Below are positions 8,147 to 17,937 of a stretch of 64,000 bases of DNA, piece by piece. The position numbers were made by a program, and so were the translations under genes. The notes beneath the pieces are model-generated. The model had not been told where the DNA came from. It did not search any database and saw nothing but the letters and a program-made list of their open reading frames with translations. The stretch's first letter is position 1, and each line of letters begins with the position of its first letter. The stretch comes from Sphingomonas sanguinis (GTDB taxonomy: Bacteria > Pseudomonadota > Alphaproteobacteria > Sphingomonadales > Sphingomonadaceae). The DNA is taken from NCBI RefSeq assembly GCF_019297835.1, contig NZ_CP079203.1, positions 2,842,501-2,906,500 of the forward strand, given 5' to 3'.

Positions 8147-11100
8147 GTGGCGACGAGTCCGATCACGGAGCAGGATGAGATCCCGGCTTCGATCTTCCAG
8201 AGTGATCTGCCGCTCGACGAAAAGCTGGACCGGGCTCGCACCGAATTGCTGGACCTGTCCGCACGAAACCGACTCCTGAATATGCCGCGCTCGTCGAAAG
8301 GTTCGAAAGCGGTCGAGATCGTAGACGAGGTAAGCACGGAGATCTTTCGGCTTCTGGTGAGCGAAGGGCGTCCATTCACCTTCTTGGCCGGCAAAGCGGC
8401 CGCGAGCGACGAGCTTCCCGTCGACGAGGTCGACGAGATCGCGGACCTGGCGCAACCCGATGACGACGTCGCCGACGATCGCGGCGTCTTCTCCCGGCAC
8501 GCCGACACTCGCCTCCAGACCCGCCTGACGCCGAAGGGTCTGCAGAAGAGGCTGCTCGAACTCTACTTCGACGCGCGGACCTTGGAGGAGGAACAGGGCG
8601 TCAACATCCTCTATCTCGCGCTCGGCGCGCTGAAGTGGATCGATCCCAACAATGCGGCGAACGTGCGGTTCGCACCACTTGTCCTCGTCCCCGTCCGATT
8701 GGAACGCGGCAACGCCGGCGAGAAGTTCAAGCTGCGCATGCGGCAGGAGGACTATGCCTCCAACCTCTCACTCGAGGCGTTCCTCGATCGCGTTCACGGC
8801 ATCCGGCTTCCCGCGTTCGAGCCGGGCGACACTTTCGATCCCGGCGCCTATTTCGCCGAGGTCGCCGACGCCGTGTCGGCAAAGCCTGGATGGGAGGTCC
8901 AGCCCAACGTCGTCGCTGTCGGCTTCTTCTCCTTTGCCAAGTTCCTGATGTATCGCGACTTGGATCCGCAGACCTGGCCGGAGGGGGGCAGGATCACTGA
9001 CCGGGATCTCGTGCGCGGCCTTCTGTCGGACGGATTCGCGGGGGCCGAGGGCATGGTGCCCGAGGACGCGAACATTGATCCGTTCATCCCGCCGTCCGAA
9101 ATGCTCCACATCGTGGATAGTGACAGCTCACAGGCGCTCGCCGTGCACGAGGTCCGGCGCGGGCGGGACGTCGTCATCCAGGGGCCGCCAGGCACCGGCA
9201 AGAGCCAGACCATAGCCAACATCGTCGCCTCCGCCGTGGCGGACGGGAAGACCGTGCTGTTCGTTGCCGAGAAGATGGCGGCGCTGGAGGTCGTCAAGCG
9301 CAGGCTCGACGCGACCGGCGTTGGTGACGCCTGCCTCGAACTCCACAGCAACAAGGCCAATAAGAAGGCGCTGCTGGAGGAGCTGCGGCGCACGTGGGAG
9401 CTCGGCGCACCCCGACACCAGGATCCCGGTAGCCTTCATGCGCGGCTGACCGCCGCGCGCGACCGTCTGAACGACCACGCCAGGCGCATGCACGCGCCGC
9501 ACCAGGCATCGGGCCTGACGCCGTTCCAGGTCGTCGGTCAGCTCAGCCGACTCCGCCTCGACGGCGAGAAGCCCAACGACATCATTCTGATCGAACCGGA
9601 AACCTGGTCCGCCGATGATTTCGCCGAGCGACATGACGTGATCCGCGACTTGGCAGAGCGCATCGACGTGATCGGTCGGCCTGCGGATCATGCCTGGCGC
9701 GGCGTGGGCCTGTCGTCGATCCTGCCGACCGACGTGGAGCGCCTCGAGGATCGGATCGCCGCCACTCTCGCCCGCCTGACGTCCTTCGATGAGGCCGGGG
9801 CTGTGCTCGCTTCGACCATGGAAACCTCGCCACCGCGGTCCCTCACTGACCTTGAGCCGCTGCTGACGCTGGCCGAACGCGTGGCCGGTGCACCGGACTT
9901 GGACGCCGCCGCGCTCGCCGAAGCCGTGTGGGCCGACCGCGTGGACGACATCGAAAGGCTGATCGCGTCAGGACAGCGGCACTCCTATCTTCAAAGTCAG
10001 TTGGCGGACCTCGTCTTGGAGGCCGGTTGGACCGCAGACCTCGCGGAAACCATCGCCGCCCTCGCGATCCTGCCGTCCGGCTTCTCGCCGGAAGACTTCC
10101 GCGACGTGGAGACGCTCTCCAATCTCCTGCCGCGGCTGCAGGCCGAGGCGGAGGCGCTCGCCCGTTCCATGACGCGGGATACGCCGAATACGCTGGACGG
10201 CGCACGCCGCACGGCCGCCGTGGCGGAACGCGTCGCCGAAGCACCCGAAGGCGACGCCGAGGCCCTCGCATCCGACGTTTGGATCGCCGGCCTGGAACGT
10301 GCGTCCGACCTCGTCGACGCCGTGGCGGCTCACGAGGAGGCGGTCTCAACCGTCGAGGGCCAGCTCACCGTTGCGTCCTGGGATCTCGATCTGTCTGCCG
10401 CCCGGTCGACCCTGGCCTCGCACGGCACCGGCTTTTTCCGATTCTTCAGCGGCGACTGGCGTCGCGCCAACGCCCTCGTGCGCTCGGTCATGACCGAACA
10501 AAGCACGCCCCTCCCTGATACTCTGGTCCTTCTAGACGCCCTTGCAGCCGGGCAGGCCGCCAGGCGGACGATCGAGGGAGAGGAAACGTTCGCACGCTCT
10601 GCGTTCGGGTCGGATTGGCGCGGCATTAGATCAACTGCGGGACCGCTCCGTCACATCGTCGACTGGATGCGCTCGCTACGCGGACTCGGGGACGAGCCGC
10701 GTCTCGTAGCGGCTCGGCGGCCGGACAGGACCGAAGTGGGTATCCGGGCGAAGCGCGCGGCCGACCTGTTGGATCAGGTTTCTCCGCCCGTCGAGCGGCT
10801 GTGGGCAGCGCTGGGTTCCGCGCAGCCGATCGCATTCGGCGATGCCCTCGCGGCCGAACGCGCCGATCTCCCTGCCCTACTCACCTTTGTCGTCCGTATC
10901 CGTTCCGCCGACTCCGCCACGGAGGCGACGTTCGTCAAAGTGCCGGACGACCTCGATCTTCGTAGAGCGCGGCTGGCCGAACTCGACGAGTTGCAATCGA
11001 AGGCGGCGAAGCTGCGCGATCTGCACGACCTCGGCACGTCCGCCTTCGGCACGGCATGGCGCAGCACGTCGTCCGACTGGAGCGACCTCCGGTCCACCGC

Positions 11101-14100
11101 CGATTGGATAAGCGCAAACGACGACATCCGCCTGCTCGCCAGCCGAGTTCCCGACCGGCAGGCCGCAGCCGATACGGCCGCGAAGCTCGGTGCCGAGGCC
11201 TCGTCGTTGGGGGCGGACCTGCAGTCCCTGGCGGATGATCTTCATCTTGATATGGCCGCGGCCCTGGCGGCGAACACCTTCGCCGAAGTTCCGCTCGAAG
11301 CGCTGAGCCGCCACATGGAACGCTGGCGGACATCCGGAGAGCAGCTCTTCCAGTGGACCGCTTATCGCGATCGCTCAGGGCGCGCGATCACGCTCGGATG
11401 CGAGGACGTCGTCGTTAGGCTTGGTGACGGACGGCTCACGACCGACGGCGCGGTGTCCGCGTTCGAGATGGCATATTACGAGGCCGTCTACGCCGATCAG
11501 ATCCGCGCCGATGCGGAACTCGGCACCTTCGACGGCACGCTCCACGGCAGGTTGGCTCGCGAATTCGCCGACATGGACCGGCAACGCATCGCGAGTGCGA
11601 GCTTCGAGGTCGTCCGGGCACATCACGAGAAGGTGCCGGCGCGCGATGGCGGTTCGGTCGGGCCGCTCGGCGTGCTCCGTGCCGAGATCGCCAGGAAGCG
11701 CGGTCACATGCCGATCAGGCGGCTGATGGAGAAAGCGGCCCCCGCTGTTCAGGCGCTCAAGCCTGTCTTCATGATGAGCCCGCTTTCGGTGGCGCAGTTC
11801 CTCACTCCCGGTATCTTCGACTTCGACCTGCTCGTCATGGACGAGGCCAGCCAGATTCAGCCCGTCGACGCCCTCGGCGCGGTCGCCCGTGCGAAGCAGG
11901 TCGTCGTGGTCGGCGATCCGAAGCAACTGCCGCCGACGGCGTTCTTCTCCAAGATGACCGGCGGGGCCCCGGAGGACGACGATGACGGGGGCACGCGCGT
12001 CGCCGACATCGAAAGCATCCTGGGCCTGTTCACCGCCCGAGGTCTGCCAATGCGGATGCTTCGCTGGCACTACCGCAGCAAGCACCAGTCGCTGATCGCC
12101 GTCAGCAACCGGCAGTTCTACGAGAACAAACTCTTCATCGTGCCCAGCCCCTACACTGCCGAGGCCGGCATGGGCCTGCGCTTCCACCGCGTGCCGCAGG
12201 GCGTGTTCGACGCGGGGGGGACGCGCACGAACCAGGTCGAGGCGAAGATCGTCGCGCAGGCGATCGTCGCGCACGTGCGCGAGCATCCCGAACTGTCGCT
12301 CGGCGTGGCGGCGTTCTCCGCGGCCCAGCGGCGCGCGATCCTCGACCAGCTCGAGGTTCTGCGGCGCGGTCTGCCGCCAGAGACGGAGGCCTTCTTCCAG
12401 TCGCATCCCGCCGAACCGTTCTTCGTCAAGAACCTGGAGAACGTCCAGGGTGACGAGCGCGACGTCATCTTCATCTCGGTAGGCTATGGCCCTCCCGCCC
12501 CCGGCGGCAAGGTGCCGATGCGCTTCGGACCGCTGGGCACGGACGGCGGCGAGCGGCGACTGAACGTGCTGATCAGCCGCGCCAAGCAACGCTGCGAAGT
12601 GTTCGCGTCCATGTCCGACGAGGACATCGATCCCGACTTCGCGTCGACGCGCAAGGGCGTGCTTGCGTTCAAGCTCTTCCTTCACTTCGCCCGCACCGGC
12701 CGCATGACGATGGCAGAGAGCACCGGTCGCGACCACGACAGCGTCTTCGAGGAGCAGGTGGCGAAGGCGCTGCAGGCGCGGGGCTATCAGGTGCACCGCC
12801 AGGTCGGCCTGGCCGGCTTCTTCATCGACCTCGCCGTGTCCGACGCGGACCGGCCCGGCCGCTACCTGATCGGAATCGAGTGCGACGGCGCTTCCTACCA
12901 CGACGCCCGCTCCGCGCGCGATCGCGACCGGCTGCGCCAGTCGGTGCTGGAAAGCCATGGGTGGACCATCCATCGCATATGGAGCACCGACTGGTTCCAG
13001 CGTCCCAAGGAGCAGATTGATCTCGTCGTTGCCCGTATCGAGGCGGCGAAGGCCGAGCACGACGCCGAGGCGCAAGGCGTCTCCGCCCGTCGGAGAAGCC
13101 ATGTCGAGATCGTCACCGTCGAACGCGAAGGCCACACCGAGGTGGGCCTTGTGGAAGCAGAAGCGTTACCCGCAACAGCCCTCTACGAGGAGGCCATGAT
13201 CGAGCGCCCCCGGCACCTCGTCTGCGAACTCCACGAGGCGCCGCGCGGCGCTTTGTCGGCGCTTGCCGAAGAGGTGGTGGGGATCGAGGGTCCCGTTCAC
13301 GTCTGCGAGGTGGTGAACCGCATTCGCGACGCTTGGGGGCTGAAGCGGGCTGGCGGTCGCATTCAGGAGGCGGTCGAGAGGGCCGTCGAGGTTTCTGTGC
13401 GCGAGGGCAGGCTGGCCGAGGACGGCGACTTCCTGACCATCCCGGGCAGGGCTCCTCGCGTGCGGGACCGCAGCGAGGTGCGGTCGGCCTCCCTCCGCAA
13501 GTGCGACAGCCTGCCACCGTCGGAACTCGAGGCCGCCATCCTCGGCGTGGTGCGGGAGAACTACGGTGCGACCGACGATCAGGTAGTGCAGGCTGCTGCC
13601 CGCGCCGTTGGCTTCAAAGCGACGAGCGGGCAGCTGCGGGACCTACTCGCGGAGGTCATCGCAGCGGCGGTGTCGGGCGAACGGCTGACCCGCCGCAATG
13701 GTATGCTGGTGGTCGGTCCCGCGGCGGCGAACGACAGCGGACCGGTGCGGACGCCAAGTCCGCTCTTCCAGCTGATCGCGGCGGGCGAGAGCGAGCGGGT
13801 GGAGTTCAAGGAGACGCTGCGCTGGGACGTCGCCACGAACGCCCTCAACAAGAAGCTGGAGGACGTCGTCGTGAAGACGATCGCGGGCTTCGCCAACGGC
13901 AGTGGTGGGACTCTCCTGGTCGGCGTCGCCGACGACGGCATGGTCAAGGGGCTGGATCGCGACTACGCCTGTCTCGGCGGCAATCGGGACAAGCTGGAGC
14001 TACACCTGACAAATCTGCTCGGAAAGCACTTCGGATCGGCCTTTCGGGCGGCGAGGATCGGCGTGACCTTCCCACAGCACGAAGGTCTCGACGTGTGCCG

Positions 14101-14263
14101 GATCGAGGTCGGTCCTGCCGTCGAGGCTCAGTTCGTGTCGTTGCCGGACAGGGGCGGCAGCGTCGCGGAGCGCTTCTTCGTCAGGTCGGGAAACTCCACC
14201 CAGGAGCTCACGCCCAGCCAGATGCATCTCTATGTCGGACAGCGCTTCCCCAGGCGGAACTGA
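8147..14263 (+). CDS. DUF4011-SF1 helicase-nuclease-DUF3320 protein with C-terminal AlbA_2 domain
   Basis: 2038 aa, GTG start at 8147. Domains in order: DUF4011 (residues ~20-270, with ELLDLSARNRLLNM); SF1 helicase with Walker A GPPGTGKSQT (~346) and, after a long helical insertion, LLVMDEASQIQP (~1230) and LNVLISRAKQRC; a restriction-endonuclease-like domain of the MTES_1575/DUF559 type (~1530-1630, FFIDLAV...GIECDGASYHDA); DUF3320 (~1680-1860); and an AlbA_2/Schlafen-type domain (~1880-2030, ERVEFKETLRWD, GGTLLVGVADDG). The helicase/nuclease core is a known defence-island architecture. The AlbA_2 tail is less usual and may bind nucleic acid. Probably a stand-alone anti-phage effector; that function is inferred. 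Confidence 0.9.
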   Translation: MATSPITEQDEIPASIFQSDLPLDEKLDRARTELLDLSARNRLLNMPRSSKGSKAVEIVDEVSTEIFRLLVSEGRPFTFLAGKAAASDELPVDEVDEIADLAQPDDDVADDRGVFSRHADTRLQTRLTPKGLQKRLLELYFDARTLEEEQGVNILYLALGALKWIDPNNAANVRFAPLVLVPVRLERGNAGEKFKLRMRQEDYASNLSLEAFLDRVHGIRLPAFEPGDTFDPGAYFAEVADAVSAKPGWEVQPNVVAVGFFSFAKFLMYRDLDPQTWPEGGRITDRDLVRGLLSDGFAGAEGMVPEDANIDPFIPPSEMLHIVDSDSSQALAVHEVRRGRDVVIQGPPGTGKSQTIANIVASAVADGKTVLFVAEKMAALEVVKRRLDATGVGDACLELHSNKANKKALLEELRRTWELGAPRHQDPGSLHARLTAARDRLNDHARRMHAPHQASGLTPFQVVGQLSRLRLDGEKPNDIILIEPETWSADDFAERHDVIRDLAERIDVIGRPADHAWRGVGLSSILPTDVERLEDRIAATLARLTSFDEAGAVLASTMETSPPRSLTDLEPLLTLAERVAGAPDLDAAALAEAVWADRVDDIERLIASGQRHSYLQSQLADLVLEAGWTADLAETIAALAILPSGFSPEDFRDVETLSNLLPRLQAEAEALARSMTRDTPNTLDGARRTAAVAERVAEAPEGDAEALASDVWIAGLERASDLVDAVAAHEEAVSTVEGQLTVASWDLDLSAARSTLASHGTGFFRFFSGDWRRANALVRSVMTEQSTPLPDTLVLLDALAAGQAARRTIEGEETFARSAFGSDWRGIRSTAGPLRHIVDWMRSLRGLGDEPRLVAARRPDRTEVGIRAKRAADLLDQVSPPVERLWAALGSAQPIAFGDALAAERADLPALLTFVVRIRSADSATEATFVKVPDDLDLRRARLAELDELQSKAAKLRDLHDLGTSAFGTAWRSTSSDWSDLRSTADWISANDDIRLLASRVPDRQAAADTAAKLGAEASSLGADLQSLADDLHLDMAAALAANTFAEVPLEALSRHMERWRTSGEQLFQWTAYRDRSGRAITLGCEDVVVRLGDGRLTTDGAVSAFEMAYYEAVYADQIRADAELGTFDGTLHGRLAREFADMDRQRIASASFEVVRAHHEKVPARDGGSVGPLGVLRAEIARKRGHMPIRRLMEKAAPAVQALKPVFMMSPLSVAQFLTPGIFDFDLLVMDEASQIQPVDALGAVARAKQVVVVGDPKQLPPTAFFSKMTGGAPEDDDDGGTRVADIESILGLFTARGLPMRMLRWHYRSKHQSLIAVSNRQFYENKLFIVPSPYTAEAGMGLRFHRVPQGVFDAGGTRTNQVEAKIVAQAIVAHVREHPELSLGVAAFSAAQRRAILDQLEVLRRGLPPETEAFFQSHPAEPFFVKNLENVQGDERDVIFISVGYGPPAPGGKVPMRFGPLGTDGGERRLNVLISRAKQRCEVFASMSDEDIDPDFASTRKGVLAFKLFLHFARTGRMTMAESTGRDHDSVFEEQVAKALQARGYQVHRQVGLAGFFIDLAVSDADRPGRYLIGIECDGASYHDARSARDRDRLRQSVLESHGWTIHRIWSTDWFQRPKEQIDLVVARIEAAKAEHDAEAQGVSARRRSHVEIVTVEREGHTEVGLVEAEALPATALYEEAMIERPRHLVCELHEAPRGALSALAEEVVGIEGPVHVCEVVNRIRDAWGLKRAGGRIQEAVERAVEVSVREGRLAEDGDFLTIPGRAPRVRDRSEVRSASLRKCDSLPPSELEAAILGVVRENYGATDDQVVQAAARAVGFKATSGQLRDLLAEVIAAAVSGERLTRRNGMLVVGPAAANDSGPVRTPSPLFQLIAAGESERVEFKETLRWDVATNALNKKLEDVVVKTIAGFANGSGGTLLVGVADDGMVKGLDRDYACLGGNRDKLELHLTNLLGKHFGSAFRAARIGVTFPQHEGLDVCRIEVGPAVEAQFVSLPDRGGSVAERFFVRSGNSTQELTPSQMHLYVGQRFPRRN

Positions 14264-14290
14264 TCGTGGGTTGGCCCAACCGCAGCAATC

Positions 14291-14326
14291 TTCCCTCCGG
14301 AACCGTCGTCGTCCGTCGGGAGGGAA
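14291..14326 (+). terminator. Weak hairpin after the helicase gene
   Basis: TTCCCTCC (14291-14298) can pair with GGAGGGAA (14319-14326) around a 20-nt loop, 28 bp after the helicase stop. There is no T-run, so termination is only a suggestion. Confidence 0.3.
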
Positions 14327-14494
14327 GGAAACTCCCCGATCCCGGCCGGGCCATGTCGTCGGACCCGGCGGGCGGCATGGCGCAGACCCGCATCGAGGCG
14401 GATGCCGGGGTGATCGCAGCCTGACGGAGGGATCTGCTGCGACGTCGCTCGCGATCAAGGCATGGTGCAGTCGAAGGTACACGAGATCCGAGCG

Positions 14495-15187
14495 ATGCGA
14501 TCCATGAGAAGGGCAGGATTGCCCGCGTTCGCAGCGATCATGCTGACCGCAGCCGTGCCCGGCGTGAACATCCGCCGCAACGCCACCGGCGATCATGGTG
14601 GGTTCTTCCACACGTTCTGGCATGACGGAGGACAAGGGCATCTGACGCTCAGGAGAGGCGGCTACGACACCGGCTGGGACCTCGAGCCGGGCGGGAACCT
14701 CGTAGCCGGCCGTGGCTGGAGGCATGGATCGACAAATCGCATCGTCCACTACCGTGCCCGCCGCTTCGAGCCCGGACGCAATGGCTATCTCGCGCTGTAC
14801 GGCTGGTCCAAGAACCCACTGGTGGAATACTACGTCGTGGACTCCTGGGGCGGATTCGAGCCGCCAGGCTCCGACGCAGTGTCGCTGGGCACAGTGCGCA
14901 GCGACGGCGGAACGTACCGCATCTACAGGGCCCGCCGGATCGGGCAGCCGTCGATCGCAGGCACCGCGACGTTCGAGCAGTACTGGAGCGTCCGAACTGA
15001 TAGAAGGCCTATCGGGCCGGTGAGCACCATCACCTTCTCGAACCATGTCGCCGCATGGCGGCGGCTCGGGCTGATGCTCGGCCGTCTGGATTATCAGGTC
15101 CTGGCGACGGAAGGCTTCGGCAGCACGGGAGCGTCGACTATCGACCTCTGGAAGAGCAGGGAAAACCGGTCGCCGGACAACCACTGA
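14495..15187 (+). CDS. Secreted GH11 endo-1,4-beta-xylanase
   Basis: 230 aa from ATG 14495 (alternatives 14462 and 14504). A signal peptide (MRSMRRAGLPAFAAIMLTAA) is followed by a single glycoside hydrolase family 11 jelly-roll domain. The family landmarks are present: GWDLEPGGNLVAGRGW, the nucleophile Glu in NPLVEYYVVDSWG, the thumb-like segment, QYWSVR, and the acid/base Glu in LATEGFGSTGAS. Length fits a minimal GH11 enzyme without a binding module. The role would be xylan hydrolysis outside the cytoplasm. It stands alone, with no xylose-use genes nearby. Confidence 0.85.
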   Translation: MRSMRRAGLPAFAAIMLTAAVPGVNIRRNATGDHGGFFHTFWHDGGQGHLTLRRGGYDTGWDLEPGGNLVAGRGWRHGSTNRIVHYRARRFEPGRNGYLALYGWSKNPLVEYYVVDSWGGFEPPGSDAVSLGTVRSDGGTYRIYRARRIGQPSIAGTATFEQYWSVRTDRRPIGPVSTITFSNHVAAWRRLGLMLGRLDYQVLATEGFGSTGASTIDLWKSRENRSPDNH

Positions 15188-15250
15188 ACGGAGTCGGTCA
15201 GTCCCGCATGCGCTTCATCGCCGCGCGTTGGTTTTGCGGCGACCGATGTG

Positions 15251-15320
15251 CCTTGAGCCATCAGACGGACCCACAGGAAAGAGGATCCGTCTGCAGCATC
15301 ACCGATGACGATGCTCAAGG
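15251..15320. other. Nested inverted repeats in a convergent spacer
   Basis: CCTTGAGC (15251-15258) pairs with GCTCAAGG (15313-15320), and inside it CAGACGGA (15262-15269) pairs with TCCGTCTG (15286-15293). The element lies between the stop of the xylanase and the stop of the convergent minus-strand gene. It may be a bidirectional terminator or a small structured RNA; no T-run is seen. Confidence 0.4.
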
Positions 15321-15458
15321 TGCCCGCCCAACCATGCCAAGTCGACGGTTGCCGACCGGCGGCACTACCGATCCGAGGACCATTCCGTCATTCCGTCTGT
15401 GCGGTACCGAAACCTGCCGAATTGACGCTCCCAGTTGCGAGCATTCGGGAGCAACCCT

Positions 15459-15779
15459 TCAGTCCGGCTGGTGGGTGAGCGTCCTCTCAACGTCTGTCAG
15501 TTGTTGATTCATCCGGTCTGCTTCCGCCTTGCCTATCGTGCCGTTTCGCGTCTGTAGGTTGCCGGCGCGGACCTGCACCTTTCTGACCGACAGGCGCAGC
15601 CTAGCGCCCGTCTTTCTCGACAGTTCGTGCCTCGTCACCGCGCCATCGATACGGCTGGTCAACGAGGCGGCACGGTCCTGCAGGTAGTCGCCGTCACTCT
15701 GGTTGACCTCCTGCGCGGCCACCGGCGCTGCAAGGCAGAGCAGCGGGAGGAGGGCAAACGATAGCATGACACGTCTCAT
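15459..15779 (-). CDS. Small secreted protein of unknown function
   Basis: 106 aa from ATG 15779. A clear Sec signal peptide (MRRVMLSFALLPLLCLAAPVAAQ, cleaved after AQ) precedes a charged helical domain with YLQDRAASLTSRIDGAV and a repeating pattern that could form a coiled coil. Upstream ATG 15812 is possible but lengthens the n-region unusually. No family recognised; probably periplasmic. It is convergent with the xylanase gene and divergent from nothing obvious. Confidence 0.65.
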   Translation of the reverse strand: MRRVMLSFALLPLLCLAAPVAAQEVNQSDGDYLQDRAASLTSRIDGAVTRHELSRKTGARLRLSVRKVQVRAGNLQTRNGTIGKAEADRMNQQLTDVERTLTHQPD

Positions 15780-15908
15780 GGTGATGTTCCTTGAAGGTGC
15801 CGGCCTCGGCACCGGGTTGCGCCAAGAAGCGATGGGTCGCTCGAGAGCGGCTCAACGCATCCAAGTCCATAAAGTTGTAGAGGAGTGATCGTCAGTCGCC
15901 GGCATCCA

Positions 15909-17711
15909 TCAGCATGGCCTTCCTTCTTGCGAGTTTCCGTTGGTGTTGTAGTTGATGGACGTCACGCCGGGTTCGAGGTTGGCAGCGCATCGGGCAGGAT
16001 CGCCGGTCCTGGGGGTCGCGCCGGTGATCCTGACCCGATAGGGAAAGCGCGTACCCTTGACCGGACCGGGCGGCTGCCATCCGAGCGTCTCATACACGCC
16101 AGGGGTTGCGGTCACGGCGAGGTACAGCTTTCCGCCGGTCGGAGGAGTCCATGCGACATCGCCTCCGCCGGTCCCATTCGCCGCACCCAAACGAGAGTAT
16201 CGCACCCGGCCGTCATCGCCGACTGAGACCAGTGCGAAACGCCACGCCGCCTGATTGGCGGCGGTGGCGCCGCTCAGGCTGACCCGGACCGTTCCTCCGG
16301 TGGGGGTCAACCGAACCAGATGAGTACCGAATTCCAACAGAGGTCGTGCCGGCGGCGACAGATACTCAGCGCCGGAGCCGCCCTGCTGCAAGGGGGTGTC
16401 GAGGTGCGAGATGAGAGTCCGACCGCCTGCGGCGGCCTGAACGTCCAGCAGCGCGCGCTGATCGATGAAGTCCATCGCGGCAAGGCGGGCGCCGAACCAT
16501 CCCGCGTCGTCGGCGAAGGAGGCGAAGCCGTTCGGATAGATGCCAGCCGTCTGCCCGAGCCTGACGAACGCCTGTAGGAAGTCCTCCTTCGAACTGCCGT
16601 CGGGGTTGCGGAGATTCTCCGTCCAGGCGCGCCAGAAGAACGGACGGGTACGGTCCTGTTCGTAGAGGAAGGAGAAGAACGGGTGCGCGGCGTACCGCGC
16701 ATTCGACCAGAGCGGTCCGTTCTCCAGATTGTTGAGGTACACCGGCAGAAAGCCCGAATAGTCCGGACTCAGTACGAAGGAGTTCCATTCCGCCCCGGTC
16801 TCCCAGATCGGTCCGGCATCCGGTCGGTCGCGGAAGCCGCCGGTGTAGTACTGGATGACGTGACCAAACTCATGGATGGCGGTCGTCGAGCCGAACTGAA
16901 GATCCTCCAGATCGATCCAGACGGCATCCGAAGCGCTCGCTCCGCAAGCTTTCAACCCGCCGTCCTCGGCGAAGGCCAATCCCGTACCGCAGATGTAGAT
17001 GTTGATCTTCCGGCGATCGGCCACGTTCGCGTACGGCATCGGTGCACCGAGCAGCTCCCGATCGAACAGCCAGATCTTCTCCATCCAATCGCCGGCATCC
17101 ACCAGAAAGCGCGGCAGGGCGACGTTCCTGGCCTGCAGCCACTTGTAGGATTCGCCTTCGGTCTTCGTCCCGTACCAGAACGTGAAATGCTGCGTCTCGT
17201 ACTTGCCGAGCGTCCGGGCGGCCAAGGCGGCCTGCGTCGCACGCCCCTCCCGATAGTCCACCGCATAGGAGGCGCGATCCGGTTCGAGCGGATGTGCTGC
17301 TACTGCGGCATCGATCAGCGCGACGTCGTTCGGGGAGAAGGACGACACGCGGAAACGTCGCCGGCAGCCATCCGTCAGTTCGAGCTCCACGGTCCGGCTG
17401 GAGAATGCCGAGTCCTGTCCGTACGACCATATCATCCTCGCTTCGAAGGGACTGCCCGTCGCGACCCCAGGTTTGTCAGAGGGCTGCGGCGCTGCCGACG
17501 AACGTGGAGACCAGGTCCGCAACTCCGCCTTGCCCCACGGATATCGCGTGGACACCGCCTGACAGCCCGTTCCTGGATCGGCCGAGACTGCGGGCACCGT
17601 TCCCGGCGCCGAAGTCGGCGGCGATGACGATGGCGAAGTGCCAGCTGCACCTTCGCCGCCGCAGGCGCTCAGTGCAAGGGAGATCGAGACGATCATTGTT
17701 CCACGCTTCAT
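15909..17711 (-). CDS. Lipoprotein zinc metallopeptidase-like protein (DUF6055-like)
   Basis: 600 aa from ATG 17711, preceded by AAAGGAG; a longer frame begins at 17795 but lacks a site. The N-terminus MKRGTMIVSISLALSACGG is a lipoprotein signal with the lipobox Cys in SAC. The central domain contains TTAIHEFGHVIQYY, an HExxH zinc-peptidase motif, followed by WETGAEWNS (a possible third ligand Glu), resembling DUF6055-type secreted metallopeptidases. The C-terminal ~150 residues look like a beta-sandwich (TGGTVRVSLSGATAAN). The likely role is extracytoplasmic proteolysis; substrate unknown. It is a single gene with its own promoter. Confidence 0.75.
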   Translation of the reverse strand: MKRGTMIVSISLALSACGGEGAAGTSPSSSPPTSAPGTVPAVSADPGTGCQAVSTRYPWGKAELRTWSPRSSAAPQPSDKPGVATGSPFEARMIWSYGQDSAFSSRTVELELTDGCRRRFRVSSFSPNDVALIDAAVAAHPLEPDRASYAVDYREGRATQAALAARTLGKYETQHFTFWYGTKTEGESYKWLQARNVALPRFLVDAGDWMEKIWLFDRELLGAPMPYANVADRRKINIYICGTGLAFAEDGGLKACGASASDAVWIDLEDLQFGSTTAIHEFGHVIQYYTGGFRDRPDAGPIWETGAEWNSFVLSPDYSGFLPVYLNNLENGPLWSNARYAAHPFFSFLYEQDRTRPFFWRAWTENLRNPDGSSKEDFLQAFVRLGQTAGIYPNGFASFADDAGWFGARLAAMDFIDQRALLDVQAAAGGRTLISHLDTPLQQGGSGAEYLSPPARPLLEFGTHLVRLTPTGGTVRVSLSGATAANQAAWRFALVSVGDDGRVRYSRLGAANGTGGGDVAWTPPTGGKLYLAVTATPGVYETLGWQPPGPVKGTRFPYRVRITGATPRTGDPARCAANLEPGVTSINYNTNGNSQEGRPC

Positions 17712-17937
17712 CAGGTGCTCCTTTGCGGCCAGGACGAAGCGGTGCACCGAGAGCCTCACTCTCTTCTCGCAGAAGATTTGGCTCATCGACCGCACGCGGT
17801 TGCGCGCGGGTACCGCTTGGGTACCCGCGCGCCCAGCCGACCTGTTGATCGGAGCGCCAGCGCTTTCGGGGAGGCCGCGCTAGGCCCCAAGGGAGCGGGA
17901 GCCACAGCACGATCGGGCAGGTCGACCGGATTCCTCG

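Noticed and set aside
11375..13135. Long open frame (586 codons) antisense to the helicase gene
   Set aside because: It mirrors the third-position GC of the strong + strand gene, shows no domain, and the + frame carries complete helicase and nuclease motifs.
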